A DNA stretch of 64,000 nucleotides from positions 1,488,001-1,552,000 of the forward strand of contig OZ245921.1 in assembly GCA_965229695.1 (NCBI GenBank), written 5' to 3'. Every line of letters starts with the position of its first letter. Position 1 is the stretch's first letter. Of this stretch, positions 8,321 through 18,400 are shown piece by piece. A model generated the notes under the pieces. That model did no database searches. It was not told where the DNA came from and saw only the letters and a list, made by a program, of their open reading frames with translations. Source of the stretch: JANSYL01 sp965229695. GTDB lineage: Bacteria > Pseudomonadota > Alphaproteobacteria > Rhodobacterales > Rhodobacteraceae. The translations under genes were made by a program, and so were the position numbers.

Positions 8321-8839
8321 TCAAACGGCTTCTGTGACCGCCTTGAGATTCAAGAGGACCCAACCTGTCAACTCTGCCTCGGTCGGCGCCAGCCTCAGTG
8401 CCGCATGCCCCGAAAACTCATCAAACGCCGGGGCGTTCAGCGGATTCAGCCCAACCAGAACCGGCATTCCAAGCTCCAGTGCATCAGCGATTACCGTTCG
8501 GAAACCGCGCCCCTCAGCCTCGTGTTTGCCGAACTTGTTTACGATCAGGCAATCGCTGCCCGGCAAGCGCGCCTCAACCAACCCCACGGCGGTTTCCAAG
8601 GCGTTGGGGTCCAATCGGCAGCCGCGCGATGCGGAGCCGAGGCTTTGGGAAATCCGGATGGTCGGGCCATCGGGCAGCACAACAACATCCATGTCGCAAG
8701 GCCCGGCATCGGGTCGTTCGGTGTTGATTTGCGCGGTTCCGGCGGGGCGATAGCCCTCGGCGATCAGGCGGCGCGCGGTGGCTTGCAGCACAAGATCGGT
8801 GTCGCCACGACCGGGGGCCATTGTGTATGCGATCTTCAT
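8321..8839 (-). CDS. DUF2478 domain protein
   Basis: This 172-aa cytoplasmic protein begins MKIAYTMAPGRGDTDLVLQ and contains DCLIVNKFGKHEAEGRGFR, the conserved core of DUF2478. In Rhodobacteraceae this domain is linked to molybdate and molybdoenzyme loci, sometimes fused to molybdate ABC components. It has no complete P-loop. It lies 10 bp after moeA and is the last gene of the nar-moeA run, so a role in molybdenum cofactor or molybdate handling is likely, but no activity is established. ATG has AGGATCAGG just upstream. Confidence 0.75.
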   Translation of the reverse strand: MKIAYTMAPGRGDTDLVLQATARRLIAEGYRPAGTAQINTERPDAGPCDMDVVVLPDGPTIRISQSLGSASRGCRLDPNALETAVGLVEARLPGSDCLIVNKFGKHEAEGRGFRTVIADALELGMPVLVGLNPLNAPAFDEFSGHAALRLAPTEAELTGWVLLNLKAVTEAV

Positions 8840-8849
8840 TTCCTGATCC

Positions 8850-10127
8850 TCATGAACAGCTTAGCGGCAAGAACTCGACCAGGGCATTCTGTGCGAGTTG
8901 ATCGGCCTCGGCCGGGAGAAAGACAAACCCGTCAGCGCCGCTCAGCGCGCCGACCTGGCCGGAATGAACGGCGGGTTGGCAGGCCACAATTTCACGACCT
9001 GTTCCGTCATACCCGATAAGGGTTGCGGCCCTGACCTCGCACCGCCCGGGTTTTCGGGCCAGGCCCTGCGATAAGACGACGAGCCGCCGGTCGGTCTGCG
9101 GGTGGGAGCACCCCGTCAAACGCCGAAGGATGGTCTCACCAAACAAGCTCCAGGTGACAAAGGCTGATTGCGGATTGCCCGGTAGACCCAGCCACAGGCT
9201 GCCTCCGATACGTCCCATCGCGACCGGTTTGCCCGGTTTGATCGCGACACCCGCAAAGATCGTTTGGCCGCCAACGTCAGATAGGGCTGCATGCAAGTGA
9301 TCCTCTTCTCCGACTGATACGCCACCTGTGGTGATCACCAGATCGGAGCGGCGCGCGGCCACCGCCAAGATCGAGGCGCTGGCCTGGCGATCATCCGGCA
9401 TCGTGTCGATCTGAATCAGCTCGATGTCCGGGCGCGAGAGGCATGCTCGCAGCATGGGCGTGTTCACATCCCAGATCTGCGCCGGGTCCATCTGCACTGC
9501 CCCAGGCCGAGCGATCTCGCTGCCTGAGATAAGCAGGGCCACGCGGAGCTTTCGGATCACGGGTACGGCACCATGGCCGCTTGCCGCAGCCGCAGCGATC
9601 CCGCGTGGCGTCAACCTTCGGCCAGCGGTGATAATCTCCGTTCCGCGCGAAAATTCCTCGCCGCTAAGGCGGATATGCGCGCCCGGTTGCGGACGATGGC
9701 TCAAAATAACCGCGCCGGAGGTACGCTCGACCTTTTCCTGCATGACCACACAATCCGCGCCCGCTGGGATCGGCGCGCCGGTGAAAATCCGCGCCGCGGC
9801 CCCTTTTGGCAGCGGGCCAGATGCGCATTCGCCCGCCGCTGTTCGCACGACCACGGGCAGCTGCCATGGGCCAGCCCCTGTCAGGTCGGCCTGACGCAAA
9901 GCATAGCCATCCATCGCCGCGTGATCGAAGCGCGGCATGTCGGCCAGCGCCCGGATGGGCTCCGCCAGGACGCGACCATGCGCGGCCATAAGCGGGATCT
10001 CTTCAATGCCTTGCACCGGAGACACGCAGGCCGTGATCCGGTCGAGCGCGCCATCGACGGAGATCAGTGCCGGATCAACCGCGTCGCAGCCGCAGGCATC
10101 TTTGGCCATCGGCCGAACAATTGTCAT
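8850..10127 (-). CDS. moeA: molybdopterin molybdenumtransferase MoeA
   Basis: MoeA inserts molybdate into adenylylated molybdopterin, the last step of basic Mo-cofactor assembly. The 425-aa protein has the canonical PRFDHAAMDGYAL motif near residue 90, GAPIPAGADCVVMQE, ITTGGVSVGEEDH and a final LPGNPQSAF motif with domain IV after it. That is full length for the family. The N-terminus carries a short extra DACGCDAVD stretch. A dedicated copy downstream of nar genes fits the need of NarG for bis-MGD. It is separated from the hemerythrin-like gene by 96 bp and may have its own promoter there. Confidence 0.92.
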   Translation of the reverse strand: MTIVRPMAKDACGCDAVDPALISVDGALDRITACVSPVQGIEEIPLMAAHGRVLAEPIRALADMPRFDHAAMDGYALRQADLTGAGPWQLPVVVRTAAGECASGPLPKGAAARIFTGAPIPAGADCVVMQEKVERTSGAVILSHRPQPGAHIRLSGEEFSRGTEIITAGRRLTPRGIAAAAASGHGAVPVIRKLRVALLISGSEIARPGAVQMDPAQIWDVNTPMLRACLSRPDIELIQIDTMPDDRQASASILAVAARRSDLVITTGGVSVGEEDHLHAALSDVGGQTIFAGVAIKPGKPVAMGRIGGSLWLGLPGNPQSAFVTWSLFGETILRRLTGCSHPQTDRRLVVLSQGLARKPGRCEVRAATLIGYDGTGREIVACQPAVHSGQVGALSGADGFVFLPAEADQLAQNALVEFLPLSCS

Positions 10128-10223
10128 GGGTGACCCCAGAGATGGCGGGTTCGGCTATTCGACAGGATGTGCTTGAAGGGTTGTTTCATGGTCATACTCA
10201 ATCTCGTCAAATGGCAGGTGGGG

Positions 10224-10781
10224 TCAGGCAAGAAACGGATCCTTCAACCCGCGGCGCCGCAGCATGGCCTTGCGCAGCGCGATCAGGTCTTCCGGCGTTA
10301 GACGCACGCGCGCCAGCGGCAGAAGCACCGCGTTTTCTAGGATCAGATGCCGACGCGTTGCTCGCGCAAGCTGGCGCAAGGTGGCCCTCAACCCCTCCGA
10401 CCAGGCCGAGACCGGTTGGTCGCCGGATAGGGCCTGGGCCGCGGGCGCACGCAATTCTTCGATCTGGGCATGTTCCCGATCCAGCCGCCGGGCCAGCTTA
10501 GGCAACTCGTCCTCCGGCTCTGCGCGGGCCAGGATCAGGGGCATGAGGTCTTCATCCTCATCCGCCAACAGGTCCGGCAACTCGTGACATAGATAGTCCC
10601 GCAGGGTGGACAGCGCCTCGGGCTCTGGGGTGGCGGCCTCCACCAGCCGGTCAATCTCGGCGCAGATGGTGCGCAGGCGCAGGTGATCCTCGGCGATGAA
10701 ATCGATCGGGTTTTGCAACAACCACGTGCTGGTCGGCTTGCGCCCGTCGGGGTTGCGATGATCAGTGAGCGCGGGCGTCAT
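10224..10781 (-). CDS. hemerythrin-like domain protein
   Basis: An all-helical 185-aa protein with the spaced His/acid pattern of hemerythrin HHE proteins: AEDHLRLRTICAEID, CHELPDLLADEDEDL, REHAQIEEL and RRHLILENAVLLPL. Such proteins bind a diiron centre and are linked to O2 or NO sensing and Fe-S repair (YtfE-like). ATG at 10779-10781 lies within the 3' end of the parvulin gene (20-bp overlap), so it is part of the nar operon. Protection or maturation of Nar metal centres under nitrosative stress is a reasonable inference. Confidence 0.8.
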   Translation of the reverse strand: MTPALTDHRNPDGRKPTSTWLLQNPIDFIAEDHLRLRTICAEIDRLVEAATPEPEALSTLRDYLCHELPDLLADEDEDLMPLILARAEPEDELPKLARRLDREHAQIEELRAPAAQALSGDQPVSAWSEGLRATLRQLARATRRHLILENAVLLPLARVRLTPEDLIALRKAMLRRRGLKDPFLA

Positions 10782-11595
10782 GGCCTGCACCCTCGGAGGA
10801 AACCGGCCCGAGATCGGCACCAGAAATGTCAGCCTCGGCAACCAAGCTCTGCACAAAGGCTTGGGCCGCGCGGGTCCAGGCGGCCTTTTCCATCGCATCC
10901 GAGATCTTCTGTTTCACAGCCTCGAAGGGTAGCGCGGCACCGGGGGCGAGGGCATCCATCTTGATGATATGCCAGCCATAGCGCGTTAGGATTGGCTCTG
11001 CTGTGATTGCGCCTTCGGTTAGGTCGCGCAGGGCGGCTTCGAACTCGGGCACACAGTCGCCAGGGCCAAGTTGGCCAAGCGCCCCGCCATTGGCTTTCGA
11101 TCCGCAATCGCTCACCTCGGCGGCAAGCCGGGCAAGGCCGTTTGGATTCCCAAGCGCGCGACCCGTCAGATCGGTGGCGCGCGCATGGGCCGCCTTCTGC
11201 GCTGCCTCATCCCTCGGGTCGCAGGCGATCAGAATATGTGACACTTCCCACAAAGGGGGCGAGCGAAAGCGAAGCGGGTCTTGCTCCCAGGTTGCCCTGA
11301 TCTCTGCCTCGCTCGGCGGTGTCACGACAACCGCCTGGTCGAGAAGGCCCCGAACCAGGGCCTCCTCCTCGGTTTCAAAGCGGCCCGGGCCGAGTTCTTG
11401 AATCTCGGCCGAGATGCCACGCTTCCGCGCCTCCTGCAAAAGCAGCACCCGCACGGCCAAGGCATTGGCCGCCTTGCGCCAGACGATCCCAGGCTTGCCC
11501 GCCGGGCCCGAGTGGTTCTGCGCCTCGGCGGCGATGGCCGCGTGGGGCACGGTTTCGCCATTGACGATCAGATCCGGGAACAAGGCCTTGGTCAT
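10762..11595 (-). CDS. parvulin-type peptidyl-prolyl isomerase (NifM/PpiC-like)
   Basis: A 277-aa protein with a C-terminal parvulin domain (WEVSHILIACDP ... GGALGQLGPGDCVPEFEAAL ... TRYGWHIIKMD) preceded by a helical SurA/NifM-type N-terminal region. It has no signal peptide, so it should act in the cytoplasm, where NarGH folds. ATG at 11593-11595 is 5 bp after narI. A parvulin directly after narI is known from other nar operons. Its likely job is assisting folding of the nitrate reductase. Confidence 0.85.
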   Translation of the reverse strand: MTKALFPDLIVNGETVPHAAIAAEAQNHSGPAGKPGIVWRKAANALAVRVLLLQEARKRGISAEIQELGPGRFETEEEALVRGLLDQAVVVTPPSEAEIRATWEQDPLRFRSPPLWEVSHILIACDPRDEAAQKAAHARATDLTGRALGNPNGLARLAAEVSDCGSKANGGALGQLGPGDCVPEFEAALRDLTEGAITAEPILTRYGWHIIKMDALAPGAALPFEAVKQKISDAMEKAAWTRAAQAFVQSLVAEADISGADLGPVSSEGAGHDARAH

Positions 11596-11600
11596 GCCGC

Positions 11601-12368
11601 TCACTCCGCCGGTGTGCTGGCTGGTTTGGCCTTGGATGCCTCGGGCACCACATTGCGCGCGCGCGGCAAAGGTTCCTGACGGCGCGAGCGGACCACCTGA
11701 TACCCAGGCCGCCAGAGATAGCGGATCGGGGCCGATACCATGTGCACCAGCCGCGTGAACGGGAAGAGCATGGTGATCAGAAGGCCCAGGAAAATGTGCA
11801 GCTTGTAAAGCCAATGCACGTCCACAACCATCAGCCAGGCGTTCAGGTTCCAGGTCACCACGCTTTGCGACCAGGTCATGAAGCGGACCATTTCAGCCCC
11901 ATCCATATGCTGCAGGGTCTGTGTGATGGTCAAAAGGCCGATGATTAGCTGCAACCAGATCAGTCCAAGAATACCGATATCGGCATAGCTCGACGTGGCG
12001 CGAATGCGCGGATCGGTCAGGCGTCGGTGCAACAACATGCTGGCACCAATCAGCGCGATGATCCCGGCAGGACCGCCGAGTAAAACCGCCATCCACTGTT
12101 TGAGCCAATAGGGAATGCCCAGTACGTCTAAAACCCAAACCGGGGTAAAAAGACCCACCAGGTGACCAAAGAAGATCACCAGAATACCGACATGGAACAT
12201 CACCGAGCCCCAGATCAGTTGTTTGCGCCGCAAAAGCTGACTGGAGGAGGATTTCCATGTGAACGGGTCGCGTTCATAGCGAATGATGGTGCCGACCAGC
12301 AGCACCGTCAGCGCGACATAGGGCATGACGCCGAAGATCACGAAATCAAGGTCGAAATTGGAAAACAT
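11601..12368 (-). CDS. narI: respiratory nitrate reductase gamma subunit (cytochrome b)
   Basis: The membrane subunit takes electrons from quinol and passes them through two b hemes to NarH. The 255-aa protein has five hydrophobic helices. The heme-ligand histidines expected from E. coli NarI are present: SVMFHVGILVIFFGHLVGL (two His) and YKLHIFLG/RLVHMVSAP (two His). The C-terminal tail is basic and somewhat longer than usual. It lies 12 bp downstream of narJ. Confidence 0.96.
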   Translation of the reverse strand: MFSNFDLDFVIFGVMPYVALTVLLVGTIIRYERDPFTWKSSSSQLLRRKQLIWGSVMFHVGILVIFFGHLVGLFTPVWVLDVLGIPYWLKQWMAVLLGGPAGIIALIGASMLLHRRLTDPRIRATSSYADIGILGLIWLQLIIGLLTITQTLQHMDGAEMVRFMTWSQSVVTWNLNAWLMVVDVHWLYKLHIFLGLLITMLFPFTRLVHMVSAPIRYLWRPGYQVVRSRRQEPLPRARNVVPEASKAKPASTPAE

Positions 12369-12380
12369 CTGTGTCTCTCC

Positions 12381-13082
12381 CTATTCAGCCGCGTGGCGCG
12401 GTTCAGGGGTGGGCGGGTCCATGCGCGACAGCATTTCGCGCACCTGCGGGCAGCCAGCATTGGGGTCGGGGCCGAAGACAACTTCGCTTTCTTCCCAAAC
12501 CTCATCGAGCGCCTCTAGATCGTTGGGGTCGTCATCGGGTTGTTCCAGCAATTCGGCGACGGCCTCTTGGTCGGCCTGCACGCCAGCCAGTTGCAACAAA
12601 GCGGCGAACACGGCGGCATAAGGGCTTTCCCGCCGGACAAGCCGCGCGTTCAAAGCCTCGAAAATATGCGCCGCGTCCGCCAAGGTTTCCTTGGCCTCCA
12701 CGAAGGGTCTGGTGGCCAGGAATTCAAGCAAGACCGGTAGATGGTCCGGCAACTCGCTTGTTGCGGGTTCGAACCCCGCTTCTCGGTAAGTTTCCATGAG
12801 CGAAACCATCGCGCCGCCCCGGTCACGGCTTTCGCCATGGACATGCTCAAACAGGTTGAGCGACAGCGTGCGCGACCGATCAAAGAGCATCACATATTGC
12901 TCTTCGAGCGCGTAGATATCGCACGCGCCGAGGTCATCGACCAAAGGCCGCAACGCCCGGCGGGCCGCGGCGGTGAGCCGGGTTTCAGCCGCCAGAACGC
13001 CGCCGACTTCAGGCATCGCAGCCTGCGCCGCGCGCGTTGGGTAGCTCAGCAGGATCGAAAGGGATTTTAAGGTTCGGTCCAT
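12381..13082 (-). CDS. narJ: nitrate reductase assembly chaperone NarJ
   Basis: A 233-aa helical cytoplasmic protein of the NarJ/TorD family (LSILLSYPTRAAQAAM, EQYVMLFDRSRTLSLNLFEHVHGESRDRG, LPDHLPVLLEFL). NarJ holds apo-NarGH during insertion of Mo-bisMGD and Fe-S centres and is not part of the mature enzyme. Its ATG follows the narH stop by one base. The acidic C-terminal extension (after VVFGPDPNAGCPQ) is usual. Confidence 0.94.
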   Translation of the reverse strand: MDRTLKSLSILLSYPTRAAQAAMPEVGGVLAAETRLTAAARRALRPLVDDLGACDIYALEEQYVMLFDRSRTLSLNLFEHVHGESRDRGGAMVSLMETYREAGFEPATSELPDHLPVLLEFLATRPFVEAKETLADAAHIFEALNARLVRRESPYAAVFAALLQLAGVQADQEAVAELLEQPDDDPNDLEALDEVWEESEVVFGPDPNAGCPQVREMLSRMDPPTPEPRHAAE

Positions 13083-13083
13083 C

Positions 13084-14607
13084 TTAGCGCACCTCCTGCG
13101 GCATTTTCAGCGGACGTTTGGCGCCGCCAAAAAGCGAACCTTTTGAGATGCCGGGCGAACAGCCATTGCCATCGGTGAAGCCGCAACCGCCTTTAAGCTC
13201 GTAAGCTTCTTCAACCTGTTCGCGGTGTGTGGTGGGGATGACAAAGCGATCTTCGTAATCGGCCAAAGCCATGATTTTATACATGTCTTCGACGACCCGA
13301 CCGCTAAGGCCGACACGGGCAGCGATGCCTTCATCCACCACGCCTTCCACGGTTTTCGACCGCATATAGGCGCGCATGGCAAGCATCCGTTCCAGGGCTG
13401 AGACCACCGGCGCCTCATCCCCCGCCGTCAGCATATTGGCGAGATAGCGCACCGGGATGCGCAGGTTTTGCACATCCGGCATACCGCCCTCGGTGCCGAT
13501 GGCGCCTGCCTCGGCTGCGTTTTGGATTGGGGATAGCGGCGGGATATACCACACCATGGGCAGCGTCCGGTATTCGGGATGCAGCGGGAAGGCGACCTTC
13601 CATTCCATCGCCATTTTCCAGATCGGGCTTTCCTGGGCGGATTTGATCCAATCCTCGGGGATGCCATCGGCCAGCGCGGTTTCGATCACCACCGGGTCGT
13701 TGGGGTCGAGGAAGACATCAAGCTGCGCGTCATAAAGATCGGTCTTGTCATGGGCATTGGCCGCACTTTCGATCTTATCGGCATCATAGAGCATCACACC
13801 CAGATAGCGGATGCGCCCGACGCAGGTTTCCGAACAAACGGTTGGATTGCCCGATTCAATGCGCGGGTAGCACAGCGTGCATTTCTCGGACTTGCCGGTC
13901 GACCAGTTGTAGTAGACCTTTTTGTAAGGGCAGCCCGAGACGCACATGCGCCAGCCCCGGCATTTTTCCTGATCGATCAGAACGATGCCGTCTTCTTCGC
14001 GCTTATAGATCGCACCCGACGGGCAGGAGGCGGCACAAGCCGGGTTCAGGCAGTGCTCACACAGCCGGGGGAGATACATCATAAAGGTATTCTCGTATTC
14101 CCCATAAATCTCCTTCTGCACGCCTTCGAAGTTGTAATCTTCGCCGCGCTTGGAGAATTCGCCGCCCAGGATTTCCTCCCAATTCGGGCCTTTCTCGATC
14201 TTCTCGATCCGCTCGCCGGTGATCACCGAATAGGGCCGCGCCGTTGGAAACGCCTTCATCTCGGGCGCGGATTTCAGATGATCATGATCGAAATCGAAGG
14301 GTTCATAGTAATCGTCGATCTCGGGCAGATCAGGGTTGCCAAAGATGTTCGATAGAATGCGCCATTTCGCGCCCTGTTTCGGCTGGAGCTTGCCGGATTT
14401 GGTCCGCTCCCACCCGCCATTCCAGCGTTCTTGGTTTTCCCAATCGGTCGGATAGCCGGTGCCCGGTTTGGTTTCGACATTGTTGAACCAGGCGTATTCG
14501 ACCCCATCGCGTGTGGTCCACACGTTCTTGCAGGTGACCGAGCAGGTGTGACACCCGATGCATTTATCGAGGTTCAGCACCATGCCGATTTGCGCACGTA
14601 CTCTCAT
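13084..14607 (-). CDS. narH: respiratory nitrate reductase beta subunit (Fe-S)
   Basis: NarH carries one [3Fe-4S] and three [4Fe-4S] clusters linking NarI to NarG. The 507-aa protein starts MRVRAQIGMVLNLDKCIGCH and shows all cysteine groups: CIGCHTCSVTC, CEHCLNPACAASCPSGAI, CRGWRMCVSGCP (Trp at the position that makes the 3Fe cluster) and the later CTLC/CSETC set. It overlaps narG by 4 bp (ATGA). No motif is missing. Confidence 0.97.
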   Translation of the reverse strand: MRVRAQIGMVLNLDKCIGCHTCSVTCKNVWTTRDGVEYAWFNNVETKPGTGYPTDWENQERWNGGWERTKSGKLQPKQGAKWRILSNIFGNPDLPEIDDYYEPFDFDHDHLKSAPEMKAFPTARPYSVITGERIEKIEKGPNWEEILGGEFSKRGEDYNFEGVQKEIYGEYENTFMMYLPRLCEHCLNPACAASCPSGAIYKREEDGIVLIDQEKCRGWRMCVSGCPYKKVYYNWSTGKSEKCTLCYPRIESGNPTVCSETCVGRIRYLGVMLYDADKIESAANAHDKTDLYDAQLDVFLDPNDPVVIETALADGIPEDWIKSAQESPIWKMAMEWKVAFPLHPEYRTLPMVWYIPPLSPIQNAAEAGAIGTEGGMPDVQNLRIPVRYLANMLTAGDEAPVVSALERMLAMRAYMRSKTVEGVVDEGIAARVGLSGRVVEDMYKIMALADYEDRFVIPTTHREQVEEAYELKGGCGFTDGNGCSPGISKGSLFGGAKRPLKMPQEVR

Positions 14608-17600
14608 TCCGCTGCCTCCTTCTGGGTCGCGGGCTGATCCAGCCAGTCGATCTTTTTCATTTTGCGGACGACGACAAATTCGTCCCGGTTGCAGCCCACG
14701 GTGCCGTAATAGTTGAAGCCGTAGCTTTGCTGCGCGTAGGCACCGATCATGTGGGTCGGTTTCAGCGTGGCGCGGGTCACCGAATTGTGGATGCCGCCGC
14801 GATGGCCGGTTTTCTCAGACCCCGGTGTGTTCACGATCTTTTCCTGGGCGTGATACATGAAGGTCGTTCCGTCCTTCATGCGCTGGCTGACAACAGCCCG
14901 GGCCGTCAGGGCGCCGTTGACGTTGTAAAGCTCCACCCAGTCGTTATCGACGATGCCGCCTTTCTTGGCGTCATTCTCTGAAATCCAGATCACCGGGCCA
15001 CCGCGATTAAGCGTCAGCATCAGCAGGTTGTCGGAATACGTGGAATGGATCCCCCATTTCTGGTGCGGCGTGATGAAGTTCAGCACCAGGTTGTCACCGT
15101 CATCCTGCACTTCTTGTGTGATCGTCTTCAGGTCCACCGGCGGGCGGTAGGACATGAAGCCTTCACCAAAGGCGCGCATCCAGAGGTGATCCTGATAAAG
15201 CTGCTGCCGCCCGGTCAGCGTGCGCCAGGGGATCAGCTCATGCACGTTGGTGTAGCCCGCGTTATAGCTGACCTTCTCGCTCTCGATGCCCGACCAGGTG
15301 GGCGAGGAGATGATCTTGCGCGGCTGCGCGGCAATGTCATGGAAACGGATCTTCTGGTGATGCTCCCCCTCGGCCAGATGGGCATGTTCGCGGCCCGTGG
15401 CCTGTTCCAGGGCCTCCCAAGCTTTCACCGCCACATCGCCATTGGTCTCGGGCGCCAGCATCAGCACCACCTCGCAGGCATCGATCGCGGTTTCGATCTT
15501 GGGTCGCCCTTCGGCGGCCCCGCTTTGCTGGACACCGTTCAGGTTGGCGAGATGTTCAATCTCGGCTTCGGTGTTCCAGGCGATGCCTTTCCCGCCATTG
15601 CCCAGCTTTTCCATCAGCGGACCAAGCGCGCAGAACCGATCATAAAGCGCGGTATAATCCCGCTCTACGGCGATGTAATTGGGCGCGGTTTTGCCCGGGA
15701 TCAGATCGCATTCACCCTTCTTCCAATCCTTGACCTGATCCTGCGCAATCTCGGCAGGGGTGTCGTGCAGGATCGGCAGCGCGACAATGTCGGTTTCCTT
15801 GCCCAGGATTTCCGGCGCAACCTCTTGGAATTTCTTGGCAATCGCCTTGAAAATCTCCCAATCGGTCTTGCTTTCATAGGCCGGGTCAACCGCCGCCTGT
15901 AGCGGGTGGATGAACGGGTGCATGTCCGAGGTGTTGAGGTCGTCCTTTTCATACCAAGACGCTGTGGGCAGCACGATATCAGCATAAACCGCCGTGGTGG
16001 ACATGCGGAAGTCAATGGTCACCAAGAGGTCCAGTTTGCCTTCGGGCGCGGCCTCATGCCATTTGGCCTCTTTCGGCAGGGCTTTGCCTTCCTCGCCCAG
16101 ATCCTTGCCCATCACGCCATGCTGCGTGCCCAGCAGATGCTTGAGGAAATACTCATGGCCCTTGCCCGACGATCCCAGTAGGTTCGACCGCCAGACAAAC
16201 AGGTTGCGCGGCCAGTTCGCCGGATCATCGGGGTCTTGGCAGGCCATCTCCAGATCGCCGGATGTGAGCTGCTCGGCCACATAAGCCGGGATTTCCTGGC
16301 CCGCCTCTTTCGCAGCTTTAGCAACCTCCAGCGGGTTGGTTTTGAGCTGTGGGGCCGAGGGCAACCAGCCCATCCGCTCGGCGCGGATGTTGTAATCGAT
16401 CATGCTGGCATCCCAATCGCCTTCAGGCGCAGTGGGGGACAGGATTTCGTCTGAGGTCAGCGTCTCATAACGCCACTGGTCGGTGTGGGCATACCAAGCG
16501 CTGGTGGAGTTCATATGGCGTGGTGGACGCCCCCAATCGAGCGCAAAGGCCAAGGGCAACCATCCGGTTTGCGGGCGCAGTTTTTCTTGGCCCACATAAT
16601 GTGCCCAACCCCCGCCGGATTGCCCCACGCAGCCGCACATCACCAGCATGTTGATGACACCGCGATAGTTCATATCCATGTGATACCAATGGTTCATCGC
16701 GGCACCGATGATGATCATCGATTTGCCATGGGTCTTCTCGGCGGTGTCGGCGAATTCGCGGGCGACGTGGATGATCTTGTCGGCGGACACGCCGGTGATC
16801 TTTTCGGCCCAGGCGGGTGTGCCCGGCACGTCCTCGGCATAGTCCTTGGCCACCCAATCGCCGCCCAATCCGCGATCCAACCCGTAATTGGCGCAGAAAA
16901 GGTCAAAGACAGTGGCCACCAAAACCTCACCATCCGCGGTTTGCACGCGTTTGACCGGCACATTCTTGGTCAGGATGTCGGGGCGCGTGTCGCCGGTGGT
17001 GAATTGCTCGGTCGCCGCCCCGCCGAAATAGGGGAAGTCGACGCCGCGCACCTCGTCATGCTCCTCGTCGAGGATCAGCGACATTTGCAACTTGGTGTCT
17101 GCGCCATCAGCGCGTTCTTCCAGGTTCCATTCGCCTTTCTGGCCCCAGCGGTAACCGACCGACCCGTTTGGCGCGACCAGCGTGCCGGAAGTTTCGTCAT
17201 AAGCGACGGTTTTCCATTCGGGGTTGTTTTCCTCGCCCAGCTTCCCGTCCAGATCGTCGGCGCGCAGGAAGCGGCCCGGGATCAGTTTGCCGTCTTTCTC
17301 GTCCAGACGGACCAGCATCGGCATGTCGGAATATTTGCGGCAGTAATCCTCGAAATATTCGGCCTGTCGGTCGATGTGGAATTCGCGCAGGATCACATGG
17401 CCAAAGGCCATGGCCAGCGCCGCGTCGGTGCCTTGCTTCACGTTCAGCCAGACATCGCCGAATTTCGACGCTTCAGAATAATCAGGGCAGATCACCGCCG
17501 ATTTGGTGCCCTTGTAGCGCACCTCGGTGTAGAAATGTGCGTCTGGTGTCCGGGTCTGCGGAACGTTCGAGCCCCAAACCAACAGGTAGCTGGAATTGTA

Positions 17601-18332
17601 CCAATCCGCGCTTTCCGGCACATCCGTCTGCTCGCCCCATGTCATGGGAGAGGCTGGCGGTAGGTCGCAATACCAATCGTAGAAGGACATGCAGACGCCG
17701 CCCAAAAGCGATAGGTAACGGGAGCCTGCGGCGTAGCTGACCATCGACATGGCCGGGATGGGTGAGAAGCCAAAAACCCGGTCCGGACCGTAGGTTTTGG
17801 CGGTATAGGCATTGGCCGCGGCGGTGATTTCGGTCGCCTCATCCCAGCTGGCGCGCACAAAACCGCCCGTGCCGCGTTTTGTGGTGTAGGAGGCGCGCAG
17901 GATCGGATCGGATTGGATCGCGCTCCAAGCTTCAACAGGGGATTTCGTTTTCCGCATCTCGCGCCAAAGCTTCATCAGGCTGCCGCGGATCAGCGGGTTT
18001 TTCACCCGATTGGCCGAGTAGAGATACCAACTATAAGACGCCCCTCGGGCGCAGCCGCGCGGCTCATGGTTTGGCAGATCGGGCCGGGTGCGCGGGTAAT
18101 CGGTTTGCTGCGTTTCCCAGGTGACGATCCCGGATTTGACGTAGATCTTCCACGAACAAGACCCGGTGCAGTTCACCCCATGGGTCGAGCGCACAACTTT
18201 GTCGTGCCGCCACCGGTTGCGATAGGTGTCTTCCCAGGATCGGTCTTCGCGGGTCACTTGCCCGTGGCCGTTGGAAAACTGCTCCAACTCTTTGGACTGG
18301 AAGAAGTTCAGTTTGTCGAGCAGGTGGCTCAT
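14604..18332 (-). CDS. narG: respiratory nitrate reductase alpha subunit (Mo-bisMGD)
   Basis: The catalytic subunit that reduces nitrate to nitrite on the cytoplasmic face. At 1242 aa it is full length. The FS0 cluster ligands are visible as His51, Cys55, Cys59 and Cys94 (THGVNCTGSCSW ... GCARGASYSW), and the conserved ADWYNSSYLLVWGSNVPQTR includes the Mo-ligand Asp. There is no Tat signal, as expected of NarG; only a vestigial N-terminus is present. This is membrane-bound Nar, not periplasmic Nap. The gene follows narK2 with a 68-bp gap. Confidence 0.97.
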   Translation of the reverse strand: MSHLLDKLNFFQSKELEQFSNGHGQVTREDRSWEDTYRNRWRHDKVVRSTHGVNCTGSCSWKIYVKSGIVTWETQQTDYPRTRPDLPNHEPRGCARGASYSWYLYSANRVKNPLIRGSLMKLWREMRKTKSPVEAWSAIQSDPILRASYTTKRGTGGFVRASWDEATEITAAANAYTAKTYGPDRVFGFSPIPAMSMVSYAAGSRYLSLLGGVCMSFYDWYCDLPPASPMTWGEQTDVPESADWYNSSYLLVWGSNVPQTRTPDAHFYTEVRYKGTKSAVICPDYSEASKFGDVWLNVKQGTDAALAMAFGHVILREFHIDRQAEYFEDYCRKYSDMPMLVRLDEKDGKLIPGRFLRADDLDGKLGEENNPEWKTVAYDETSGTLVAPNGSVGYRWGQKGEWNLEERADGADTKLQMSLILDEEHDEVRGVDFPYFGGAATEQFTTGDTRPDILTKNVPVKRVQTADGEVLVATVFDLFCANYGLDRGLGGDWVAKDYAEDVPGTPAWAEKITGVSADKIIHVAREFADTAEKTHGKSMIIIGAAMNHWYHMDMNYRGVINMLVMCGCVGQSGGGWAHYVGQEKLRPQTGWLPLAFALDWGRPPRHMNSTSAWYAHTDQWRYETLTSDEILSPTAPEGDWDASMIDYNIRAERMGWLPSAPQLKTNPLEVAKAAKEAGQEIPAYVAEQLTSGDLEMACQDPDDPANWPRNLFVWRSNLLGSSGKGHEYFLKHLLGTQHGVMGKDLGEEGKALPKEAKWHEAAPEGKLDLLVTIDFRMSTTAVYADIVLPTASWYEKDDLNTSDMHPFIHPLQAAVDPAYESKTDWEIFKAIAKKFQEVAPEILGKETDIVALPILHDTPAEIAQDQVKDWKKGECDLIPGKTAPNYIAVERDYTALYDRFCALGPLMEKLGNGGKGIAWNTEAEIEHLANLNGVQQSGAAEGRPKIETAIDACEVVLMLAPETNGDVAVKAWEALEQATGREHAHLAEGEHHQKIRFHDIAAQPRKIISSPTWSGIESEKVSYNAGYTNVHELIPWRTLTGRQQLYQDHLWMRAFGEGFMSYRPPVDLKTITQEVQDDGDNLVLNFITPHQKWGIHSTYSDNLLMLTLNRGGPVIWISENDAKKGGIVDNDWVELYNVNGALTARAVVSQRMKDGTTFMYHAQEKIVNTPGSEKTGHRGGIHNSVTRATLKPTHMIGAYAQQSYGFNYYGTVGCNRDEFVVVRKMKKIDWLDQPATQKEAAE

Positions 18333-18400
18333 GTCTCTAGCTCCCTAAAGGGTGTGCGGGGGAGCCTGCCCAGAGCGTTCTCCGGACAGGCCGAGATCGC